Source: Actinoallomurus liliacearum (GTDB lineage Bacteria > Actinomycetota > Actinomycetes > Streptosporangiales > Streptosporangiaceae). Taken from it: a stretch of 6,744 nucleotides of DNA. The DNA lies in assembly GCF_039542035.1 (NCBI RefSeq), contig NZ_BAABHJ010000013.1, positions 1 through 6,744 of the forward strand, given 5' to 3'. Position 1 is the stretch's first letter, and each line of letters opens with the position of its first letter. Below, in pieces: positions 1 through 4,892 of the stretch. Position numbers and translations under genes: made by a program. The notes beneath the pieces were generated by a model, which did no database searches, was not told the origin of the DNA, and saw only the letters and a list, made by a program, of their open reading frames with translations.

Positions 1-595
1 AGTTGTTGGTGGCGCCGTTCAGCTCCGTGCTGGTGTAGGGGTTGATGACTCCGTCGCACGGCGAGTACCAGGTCGCGTACTTCGTGTCGCCGGGCGTCTC
101 GTCACCCGACGACAGCGTGGTGATGAACGACGAGCCAGGGGTCATCTCCTGGCAGGTGACGTACACCTCGCACGCCAGCGCGGCGGTGGTGCCGTGGTTC
201 GCGCCCGCCAGGGACGCCAGGTGGCGGACGTACTGCTGGCCGCCGAGCTCCTTGATGTACCAGAGGCTGACGAGGCCGCCCATCGAGTGGTTGACGATGT
301 CGACCTTGGCCGCGCCGGTCTGCTGCCGCACCTGCTGCACGTACGAGGCGAGGGACGCCGCGTTGGTCTTGTTGTCGCCGTATGAGTCGTAGTTGAAGGC
401 GTACAGCTCGTTGGCGCTGTAGCCGGCCGCCTCGAACACCGCCTCGGCGGTCACCCAGTTGCTCGAGTTGCCGGTGTAGCCGTGGACGAACACGACGGGC
501 GTGTGGCCGGCGGCGTGCGCGGTCCCGATGGTGCCGAAGACGACGCCGACGGCGGCGAGGACGGCCGCCAGCAACGAGCCGAGTGTTCGGCGCAT
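1..595 (-). CDS. Secreted class-2 triacylglycerol lipase / alpha-beta hydrolase, C-terminus cut by window edge
   Basis: A reading frame of 198 complete codons starts at the ATG whose complement is 593-595 and stays open to base 1, so the C-terminus is missing. The first 28 residues form a Sec signal peptide: MRR, a hydrophobic core of Leu, Ala and Val, and an AHA box with likely cleavage after Ala28. The mature part begins with the alpha/beta-hydrolase oxyanion strand VVFVHGY (34-40). The nucleophile elbow is NHSMGG with Ser104. Asp181 in SPCDGVI is the likely acid. The catalytic His would lie beyond the window. Cys142, Cys148 and Cys180 could form disulfides outside the cell. The pattern matches the Lipase_2 family of extracellular actinomycete and Bacillus lipases/esterases, which hydrolyse triglycerides or short acyl esters. 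A strong Shine-Dalgarno (complement of 601-607, AGGAGGA) lies 5 nt upstream of this ATG and fixes the start. It is transcribed divergently from the Ntn-hydrolase gene. Substrate chain length cannot be told from the sequence. Confidence 0.9.
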   Translation of the reverse strand, partial: MRRTLGSLLAAVLAAVGVVFGTIGTAHAAGHTPVVFVHGYTGNSSNWVTAEAVFEAAGYSANELYAFNYDSYGDNKTNAASLASYVQQVRQQTGAAKVDIVNHSMGGLVSLWYIKELGGQQYVRHLASLAGANHGTTAALACEVYVTCQEMTPGSSFITTLSSGDETPGDTKYATWYSPCDGVINPYTSTELNGATNN

Positions 596-600
596 GAACT

Positions 601-607
601 CCTCCTG
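601..607 (-). promoter_or_regulatory. Shine-Dalgarno of the lipase gene
   Basis: Read on the minus strand, the bases are AGGAGGA, placed 5 nt before the ATG at 595. It is a near-perfect complement of the 16S 3' end and decides the start directly before the signal peptide. Confidence 0.85.
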
Positions 608-732
608 CGGGGTGGAAGGGGCGATACGCCGCAGAGTCTCCGGCTCCCGAGACGATCCGGCATCGGTGAAATCGCCAGTGTCAGCGTCGCGGCGCCCAGG
701 CTCGGAAGAAGATCACGTCGGCCCGGGTGAGC

Positions 733-753
733 AGAGGCGGAATCGCCGCCTCT
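733..753. repeat. Perfect 8-bp inverted repeat (hairpin or operator) in the lipase / Ntn-hydrolase divergent region
   Basis: AGAGGCGG at 733-740 is exactly complementary to CCGCCTCT at 746-753 across a 5-nt loop (AATCG). It lies 50 bp before the Ntn-hydrolase start. If it is transcribed from an upstream promoter it would form a stable 5'-leader hairpin. As DNA it could be a regulator site. No T-run follows, so a classical terminator is not supported. The rest of the 596-803 intergenic stretch shows no convincing -35/-10 pair by eye. Confidence 0.45.
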
Positions 754-790
754 CGGGCAGACTGTTCAGTGCCTCGTCCACCCACTCCTT

Positions 791-795
791 GGAAG
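791..795 (+). promoter_or_regulatory. Shine-Dalgarno fixing the start of the Ntn hydrolase
   Basis: GGAAG is placed 8 nt before ATG 804-806. It supports the start that makes Thr the second residue. The same frame is open further upstream, to an ATG at 501, but that extension has no family resemblance and lies across the lipase promoter and signal-peptide region. Confidence 0.65.
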
Positions 796-803
796 CCCCC
801 CAT

Positions 804-1361
804 ATGACCGCGATCGTCGGCATCACTGACGGCAACACCGTCGTCATCGCTGGAGACTCCGCCGGGGTAGGCGGAGACATCACTCAGCCCCGTCTGGACG
901 CCAAGGTCTTCACCAACGGGCCTTACGTGATCGGCTACACCACGTCGTTCCGCATGGGCCAGATCCTCCGCTACGCCTTCAAGGCCCCGGTCCCGCCCGA
1001 CGGTGACGATGGCCTGCACGCGTTCATGTGCACCGGCTTCATCAACGGCGTCCGCGACGGCCTCAAAGAGGGCGGATGGGCCAGCAAGAGCAACGACCAG
1101 GAAGAAGGCGGGGCGTTCCTCGTCGGCATCCGTGGCCGCCTCTTCGAGATCGGCTCGGACTACCAGGTGGGCGAGTTGTCGGACGGGTACACGGCGGTCG
1201 GGTGCGGGGCGGAGATCGCCCTCGGGGCCCTCCACGCCACGGCCGGCGCCGGCATGTCCCTCGAAGCCCGCGCCATCGCCGCGCTCGAGGCCGCAGCGCA
1301 CTTCTCCACCGGTGTGCGAGCACCGTTCACGGTCGTCGACACCGCAGAGCACGAGGACTGA
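804..1361 (+). CDS. Stand-alone proteasome-beta / HslV-like Ntn hydrolase (putative threonine peptidase)
   Basis: The product is 185 residues, close to the size of bacterial HslV. The N-terminus MTAIVGI...VVIAGDS resembles HslV (MTTIV...VVIAGD). After removal of Met the numbering gives Thr1, Asp17 and Lys33, the nucleophile and catalytic residues of proteasomal Ntn hydrolases at their canonical positions. Near the C-terminus, YTAVGCGAEIALGAL (129-143, Met as 1) aligns with the IAIGSGG...ALAA helix region of HslV, but the conserved Ser of GSG is Cys134 here. The Asp/Ser pair usually found about 40 residues later is not clear in AAHFSTGVRAPF (164-175). No propeptide is seen, so Met removal would expose Thr1 directly. 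No alpha subunit, HslU or Mpa/ARC-type ATPase is adjacent. The AAA gene at 2212-3309 is of another class and on the opposite strand. A methyltransferase starts 10 nt downstream. Fold and nucleophile are inferred from motifs. The substrate is unknown, and a phage or prophage origin is possible but not shown. Confidence 0.8.
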   Translation: MTAIVGITDGNTVVIAGDSAGVGGDITQPRLDAKVFTNGPYVIGYTTSFRMGQILRYAFKAPVPPDGDDGLHAFMCTGFINGVRDGLKEGGWASKSNDQEEGGAFLVGIRGRLFEIGSDYQVGELSDGYTAVGCGAEIALGALHATAGAGMSLEARAIAALEAAAHFSTGVRAPFTVVDTAEHED

Positions 1362-1366
1362 AGGGA
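1361..1366 (+). promoter_or_regulatory. Shine-Dalgarno deciding the GTG start of the methyltransferase
   Basis: AAGGGA begins at the last base of the Ntn-hydrolase stop codon and sits 5 nt before GTG 1372-1374. It argues for translation of the methyltransferase from the same mRNA, with the stop and next start only 10 nt apart. It also argues against the longer in-frame opening that runs back through the Ntn gene. Confidence 0.65.
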
Positions 1367-1371
1367 CCGCG

Positions 1372-2175
1372 GTGCGACATCCCGCAGGCGAACATCCGCT
1401 CGACCCCAGCGGCTACGACGCCGAACTACAGCGGCACGACCGGTTACTGCGCCGCGCCTGTGGCGTGCGGCCGCACGACCACGTCCTCGACATCGGATGC
1501 GGGATCGGGCAGACGACCCGGGCGGCCGCGCGTACCGCCCGGGCGGGCGGTGCGCTCGGGATCGACATCTCCGCATCCGCCGTCGCGCGTGCCCGCGAGA
1601 TCGCCCGGACCGAGGGGCTCGGCAACGTCACCTTCGAGAACGCCGACGCGCAGGTCCACCGCTTCCCGCAGGAGCGCTTCGACCTGGCGATCAGCAGGTT
1701 CGGCACGATGTTCTTCGACGACCCCGTCGCCGCGTTCGCCAACATCGGCCGGACGTTACGCCCGGCCGGGCGCCTGGTGATGATGGTCTGGCAGCCCCGC
1801 GAACGCAACGAGTGGAACGTCGCCATCCGCCGATCCCTCGCAGGACCCGACGGGCCGGCGGCCGCCGCCTCCGCCGGACCGGATCCGTTCTCGCTCGCCG
1901 ACCCGCCGGCCGTGAAGGAGATCCTGGGCGCCGCGGGGTTCGCCGACATCGCCTTCACCGACGTCCACGAACCGGTCTACTACGGTCCGGACGTGGCCGC
2001 GGCCCTCGACTGGGTCCACGGCTTCACCTGCACCGGTGAAGCGCTGAAGCGGCTGGACCCCGCCGCCGCGGCGCGCGTGGTCGGGCGGCTGCGCGAGATG
2101 CTCTCCGCGCACCTGAGCGACGACGGCGTCTGGTTCGACTCCCGCGCCTGGCTCATCACCGCTCGCCGCCCCTGA
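1372..2175 (+). CDS. Class I SAM-dependent methyltransferase (UbiE/Methyltransf_11 type)
   Basis: The product is 267 residues with a GTG start chosen for its Shine-Dalgarno and because family similarity begins after it. Motif I is VLDIGCGIGQTT (38-49), the SAM glycine loop. Asp65 in ALGIDIS ends strand 2 and should bind the ribose hydroxyls. NADA (90-93) is the adenine-contacting loop, and FDLAISRFGTMFF (103-115) is the strand-4 motif. A post-motif region at 124-140 (IGRTLRPAGRLVMMVW) is typical of UbiE-like small-molecule methyltransferases. The C-terminal part, with EPVYYGPDVAAALDWV around 200-215, probably forms the substrate cap. The acceptor (C, N or O) cannot be predicted. The gene follows the Ntn hydrolase by 10 nt and is probably co-transcribed with it. 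Two Leu codons are TTA (1444-1446 and 1756-1758), and no other gene in this window was seen to use TTA. Such codons are read by the bldA tRNA in Streptomyces and often mark developmental or secondary-metabolism control. Confidence 0.88.
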   Translation: MRHPAGEHPLDPSGYDAELQRHDRLLRRACGVRPHDHVLDIGCGIGQTTRAAARTARAGGALGIDISASAVARAREIARTEGLGNVTFENADAQVHRFPQERFDLAISRFGTMFFDDPVAAFANIGRTLRPAGRLVMMVWQPRERNEWNVAIRRSLAGPDGPAAAASAGPDPFSLADPPAVKEILGAAGFADIAFTDVHEPVYYGPDVAAALDWVHGFTCTGEALKRLDPAAAARVVGRLREMLSAHLSDDGVWFDSRAWLITARRP

Positions 2176-2194
2176 GAAGGAACACGACCACGCG

Positions 2195-2211
2195 GCACCC
2201 GGTACCGGTGC
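2195..2211. terminator. Small inverted repeat between convergent methyltransferase and AAA genes
   Basis: GCACC at 2195-2199 pairs with GGTGC at 2207-2211 around a 7-nt loop. The two stop codons are only 36 bp apart and the repeat abuts the AAA stop. Placement fits a bidirectional terminator, but the stem is only 5 bp and has no T-tract, so support is weak. Confidence 0.3.
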
Positions 2212-3309
2212 TCAGAGGTAGAAGCCGGTGCCGGAGGTCGGGGGCACCGCGTCCGGGGCGCGGCCGTCGCGGATCGCGTAGAGCTCCGCGAGCGTCGCGC
2301 CGTCGGGGACGCCGTCCGTGGTGCCCAGCCAGGCGGCCGCCTCGGCCCGGGACAGCGGGCCCATCTCGATCTGCGCGATGCAGCGGCCGGGACGAACCAC
2401 GGCGGGATGCAGACCGGCCAGCGGCCGGTTGGTGGTGAGCGCGACGAGCACGTCGCGGCCCTGGCCGACCAGGCCGTCGGTGAGGTTCAGCAGGCGGGAC
2501 AGCGCCTGCCCGGTCTTCTCGCCGCCCTCGGCGCGGATCAGCTCGTCGCAGTCCTCGAGGACGAGCAGCCGCCAGCGCCGGTCCTCGTCGTCGTCCTCGT
2601 CCCCCACGGCGACCTCCATGAGGTAGGCGGGGTCGCCGAAGAGCTCGTCGGGGTCGAGCACGCAGTCGAACTGGCACCACTTCGCCCATTCGCGGGCCAG
2701 GGCCCGCAGGGCCGTGGTCTTGCCGGTGCCGGGGGGACCGTGCAGGAGGAGGAGCCGGCCGCTCACGTCGGCCGCCTGGACCGCCGCGAGCCGGTCGACG
2801 GCCGCCGCGGCCCTCGCCGCGTAGTTCCCTCTGATCTCCGACCATGGCGGCGCCGTGATCGACCGCTCGCGGCGCTGCGGCCCTTGCCGGCCGCAGTGCC
2901 AGAAGCCCATCTCGACGCGACCCTGCGCCGGTGTCTCGTCGACGGCGTCGCGGACCGACTGCGCGAGGATCGCCGCGGCCAGTTCGTCGCTCACGGCCGT
3001 GACCTCGACGACGCCCGCGCCGCTGCGCCAGCGGGCCGCGCGCAGGGTCCAGCCGTCGCCGGAGGCCAGGAGCGCGTCGCAGTTGTCCTCGCGGACCAGG
3101 CGGAGCACCCCCGCGTCCGCCGGGCGCAGCGGCGCGTCGGGGCGGACCCGGTCCAGGTGCTTGACCCGGGCGTACGGCTGGCGGCCCGTCGTGAACGGCT
3201 GCAGGGCGAGGACGTCGATCACACTGCGGAGCGAGTCGGTCGTGTCGAGGCGGTAGTCGACGGGCGCCTCAGGCTCGGCCCCTATGATCGGGACGACGGG
3301 TTCGGACAT
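2212..3309 (-). CDS. DUF5925-type AAA ATPase with BCS1-like ATPase core
   Basis: The product is 365 residues from the ATG complementary to 3307-3309. Residues 1-160 match from memory the DUF5925 domain that precedes AAA modules in actinomycetes, with GRQPYARVKHLDRVRP (42-57) and MGFWHCG (134-140). The AAA core has Walker A GPPGTGKTT (191-199), Walker B LLVLEDCDEL (248-257), sensor 1 Asn294 in TTN, and HPAVVRPGR (301-309) with two Arg that can serve as finger or sensor residues. Walker B reads Glu-Asp instead of Asp-Glu, as in mitochondrial BCS1. An acidic run EDDDED (238-243) precedes it. No signal peptide or membrane segment is seen, so it is likely a cytosolic ATPase. Its cellular role is not known. 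The C-terminus is a Pro/Gly tail ending in GFYL. An in-frame GTG at 3357 would add 16 residues. Neither start has an ideal Shine-Dalgarno: GAGGG lies only 1 nt before the ATG. It is divergent from osmC. Confidence 0.87.
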   Translation of the reverse strand: MSEPVVPIIGAEPEAPVDYRLDTTDSLRSVIDVLALQPFTTGRQPYARVKHLDRVRPDAPLRPADAGVLRLVREDNCDALLASGDGWTLRAARWRSGAGVVEVTAVSDELAAAILAQSVRDAVDETPAQGRVEMGFWHCGRQGPQRRERSITAPPWSEIRGNYAARAAAAVDRLAAVQAADVSGRLLLLHGPPGTGKTTALRALAREWAKWCQFDCVLDPDELFGDPAYLMEVAVGDEDDDEDRRWRLLVLEDCDELIRAEGGEKTGQALSRLLNLTDGLVGQGRDVLVALTTNRPLAGLHPAVVRPGRCIAQIEMGPLSRAEAAAWLGTTDGVPDGATLAELYAIRDGRAPDAVPPTSGTGFYL

Positions 3310-3344
3310 GCCCTCGATGATCGGGGCGCCGTTGGGCCGAGTCC

Positions 3345-3358
3345 AGTGAATTACCACT
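3345..3358. promoter_or_regulatory. AT-rich inverted repeat in the AAA / osmC divergent promoter region (tentative)
   Basis: AGTG (3345-3348) and CACT (3355-3358) flank AATTAC in the only AT-rich patch of the 106-bp gap between the divergent starts. Position and composition suggest promoter DNA or a shared regulator site, but 4-bp arms are easily found by chance. Confidence 0.2.
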
Positions 3359-3367
3359 CTTCGGGCG

Positions 3368-3385
3368 CGCCGCCGCTCGGCGGCG
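3368..3385 (+). other. GC-rich hairpin in the probable osmC leader
   Basis: CGCCGCC (3368-3374) pairs with GGCGGCG (3379-3385) around a GCTC loop. It ends 18 nt before the osmC Shine-Dalgarno AAGGAG at 3404-3409, so it would lie in the 5' untranslated region if transcription starts near 3345-3360. A functional role is not shown. Confidence 0.3.
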
Positions 3386-3415
3386 GACCCCGTGCACGTC
3401 CAGAAGGAGCATCAC

Positions 3416-3841
3416 ATGGCCACCGTCCGTACTGCGAACGCTCACTGGGAAGGCCCGCTCATGGGCGGGCAGGGCAAGGTGTCGCTGGACTCCTCCAAGG
3501 TCGGGGAGTTCGAGGTGAACTGGCCGTCCCGGGCCGAGAAGCCCGAGGGCAAGACGAGCCCGGAGGAGCTGATCGCCGCCGCGCACAGCACGTGCTTCTC
3601 CATGGCGCTGTCGCACGGCCTCGCCGGGGCCGGCACGCCGCCGGAGTCGGTGGACACCCGTGCCGACGTGACCTTTCAGCCGGGTGAGGGCATCACCGGC
3701 ATCCACCTGACCGTGCGCGCGTCGGTGCCCGGCCTGTCCGCCGAGGACTTCCAGAACGCCGCCGAGCAGGCGAAGGCCAACTGCCCGGTGAGCAAGGCGC
3801 TGGCCGGGACCAAGATCACGCTCGACGCGTCCCTGGCCTGA
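3416..3841 (+). CDS. osmC: OsmC family peroxiredoxin (hydroperoxide reductase)
   Basis: The product is 141 residues and full-length for OsmC. It tracks E. coli OsmC closely: AHWEGPL...GKG-type N-terminus, SPEELIAAAHSTCFSMAL (48-65), SVDTRADV (78-85) and KANCPVSKAL (120-129). The peroxidatic Cys60 and the resolving Cys123 are both present, together with Glu50/Glu51 and Arg39 near the active site. The protein is a homodimeric cytosolic thiol peroxidase that reduces organic hydroperoxides to alcohols, usually recycled by lipoyl or dihydrolipoamide-type thiols. The start is set by AAGGAG at 3404-3409, 6 nt before the ATG. An alternative in-frame ATG 24 nt upstream lacks such a site and would add MHVQKEHH. 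Expression is likely stress-induced, as is typical of the family, but no sigma-factor consensus could be assigned here. The motifs favour OsmC over its Ohr paralogue. Confidence 0.95.
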   Translation: MATVRTANAHWEGPLMGGQGKVSLDSSKVGEFEVNWPSRAEKPEGKTSPEELIAAAHSTCFSMALSHGLAGAGTPPESVDTRADVTFQPGEGITGIHLTVRASVPGLSAEDFQNAAEQAKANCPVSKALAGTKITLDASLA

Positions 3842-3849
3842 CCCGGTCC

Positions 3850-3882
3850 GGCGTGGGCGCCGGTACGTCCCGCGCCCACGCC
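3850..3882. terminator. Perfect 11-bp inverted repeat, probable bidirectional terminator between osmC and the LLM gene
   Basis: GGCGTGGGCGC (3850-3860) and GCGCCCACGCC (3872-3882) are exact reverse complements with an 11-nt loop. They begin 9 nt after the osmC stop and end 11 nt before the LLM stop on the other strand. Convergent placement and a very stable stem fit a factor-independent stop without T-tract, which is common in actinomycetes. Confidence 0.75.
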
Positions 3883-3893
3883 GCGCCCCGGGC

Positions 3894-4781
3894 TCAGTCG
3901 CCGGACCGGGGCGGCAGCGCGTCGCCGAGCGTGCGCCAGTGCGGCATCGCCGACCCGCCGGGCTCGACGCCGATGACCTGAACGGCGACGTGGTCGGCGC
4001 CGGCCTCGACGTGGCCGCGGAGCCGCTCCACGATGGTGTCCGGGTCGCCCCAGAAGACGAGGTCGTCGACGATGCGGTCGCTGCCGCCGCCGGCGATCTC
4101 CTCCTCCGAGTAGCCCAGCCGGCGGAACTTCGCGATGTTGTACGGAGTCGTCAGGTACAGGTGAAGGTGCTCGCGCGCGATCGCGCGGGCCTTCCCGGGG
4201 TCGGTCTCGAAGAGCACCGGGTGCTCGACGCCCAGGAACGCGTCCGGCCCGAGGGTCTCCCGCGCCTGCGCGGTGTGCGCGACCGTGACGTGGTACGTGT
4301 GGGCGCCGGCGGCGTGGTCGCGGGCCAGTTCGAGCATCTTGGGCCCGTACGCCGCCAGGACCCGGCGCATCGGAGCCCGCGGCGCGGGGCTCGCCGCCTC
4401 GATGGCGTCCATCTCGTCGAGGTACTCGCGCATGGCCGCGAGGGGCCTGACGCCCGGCCGCCGATCGCCGAACCCCAGGCCGAGCACGTGCCGGTCCGGG
4501 AAGGCGTCGGCCAGGAGACGGGCACCGCCGTACGTCGCCCGGGCCGTGCGCGACCAGATCTGCGCGATGCCGTTGACGACGTGCATCCGCTCGGTGGCGG
4601 CGAGCAGGTAACCGGCCTGCGTGAACGCCTCCCGTCCGCCGACCTCGGGGAACCAGAACGCCCGCCAGCCCAGCTCCTCGAGCTCCTGGATCGACTCGCG
4701 CATCCGCGCGGCCGGCTGGTGCTCGAAGTCGAACGTGTAGATCCCGAACGTCCCGAGATCCAGGCCGTCAATGCCGCCCAT
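3894..4781 (-). CDS. LLM-class F420-dependent oxidoreductase, MSMEG_4141-like family
   Basis: The product is 295 residues, full-length for luciferase-like monooxygenase-fold enzymes. It starts at ATG 4779-4781 (complement), which has GAGGAG 7 nt upstream. A longer in-frame opening is rejected because the added segment covers the operator-like palindrome. Family signs are GTFGIYTFDF (10-19), AFWFPEVGG (41-49), NGIAQIWSRTA (70-80), HVLGLGFGD (98-106), AYGPKMLELA (144-153), GAHTYHVTVAHT (159-170), GGGSDRIVDDLVFWGDPD (231-248) and AGADHVAVQVI (260-270). Related proteins usually have Gly-Val-Ser-His after LGLG; here the sequence is Gly-Phe-Gly-Asp-Arg (103-107). The fold is a TIM barrel that normally uses reduced F420 or FMN for hydride transfer. 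The substrate is unknown. It lies 111 bp downstream of an ArsR gene on the same strand and is probably that regulator's target. Confidence 0.9.
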   Translation of the reverse strand: MGGIDGLDLGTFGIYTFDFEHQPAARMRESIQELEELGWRAFWFPEVGGREAFTQAGYLLAATERMHVVNGIAQIWSRTARATYGGARLLADAFPDRHVLGLGFGDRRPGVRPLAAMREYLDEMDAIEAASPAPRAPMRRVLAAYGPKMLELARDHAAGAHTYHVTVAHTAQARETLGPDAFLGVEHPVLFETDPGKARAIAREHLHLYLTTPYNIAKFRRLGYSEEEIAGGGSDRIVDDLVFWGDPDTIVERLRGHVEAGADHVAVQVIGVEPGGSAMPHWRTLGDALPPRSGD

Positions 4782-4788
4782 CGAACAT

Positions 4789-4794
4789 CTCCTC
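4789..4794 (-). promoter_or_regulatory. Shine-Dalgarno of the LLM oxidoreductase
   Basis: Minus-strand GAGGAG is separated by 7 nt from ATG 4781. It is what sets the start at MGGIDG rather than at the longer opening. Confidence 0.75.
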
Positions 4795-4813
4795 GTCCAC
4801 TTCACCGTGACGC

Positions 4814-4839
4814 ATCGAAATATCGCAGATATTCGATAT
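4814..4839. promoter_or_regulatory. AT-rich palindrome, candidate ArsR operator upstream of the LLM gene
   Basis: Exact arms ATATCG (4820-4825) and CGATAT (4834-4839) flank 8 nt. A wider imperfect pairing ATCGAAATATC / GATATTCGAT (4814-4824 and 4828-4837) spans almost the same bases with one bulged A. This AT-rich island stands out in GC-rich DNA, 33 bp before the LLM start, and AT-rich inverted repeats are typical ArsR/SmtB sites. On the minus strand TTGCGT (4843-4848) and GATATT (4819-4824) form a possible -35/-10 pair with an 18-bp spacer, so a bound repressor would cover the -10. The promoter part is weak. Confidence 0.5.
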
Positions 4840-4892
4840 GAGACGCAACCCGTCACCCGCGCCGGCACGACCGTACGAGGGTCCGGCGCTCT

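Noticed and set aside
501..803. N-terminal extension of the Ntn hydrolase as a propeptide
   Set aside because: A proteasomal propeptide was considered, but the segment runs through the lipase 5' end, and GGAAG precedes the ATG that exposes Thr1. Without it the HslV-like start is exact.
681..1352. A 223-codon open frame on the minus strand
   Set aside because: Opposite the Ntn hydrolase, whose own frame has family motifs; the shadow product has none.
1003..1371. N-terminal extension of the methyltransferase through the Ntn gene
   Set aside because: The extension is Ser/Arg/Ala-rich, out-of-frame reading of the Ntn gene. A GTG with a well-placed Shine-Dalgarno at 1361-1366 explains the start.
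2582..2607. Simple GTC/CTC-type repeat tract
   Set aside because: This is only the codon run for the acidic EDDDED segment of the AAA protein, not a separate repeat element.
2407..3687. A 426-codon open frame on the plus strand
   Set aside because: It is antisense to the AAA gene and its product is a low-complexity Arg/Gly/Ala sequence with no motif. The minus-strand frame has clear Walker A and B.
3939..4841. A 300-codon open frame on the plus strand
   Set aside because: Antisense shadow of the LLM gene in GC-rich DNA; no recognisable domain.
4782..4868. Longer N-terminus for the LLM oxidoreductase
   Set aside because: It would code through the AT-rich palindrome and the GAGGAG site, and relatives begin near GxxGI at the N-terminus.
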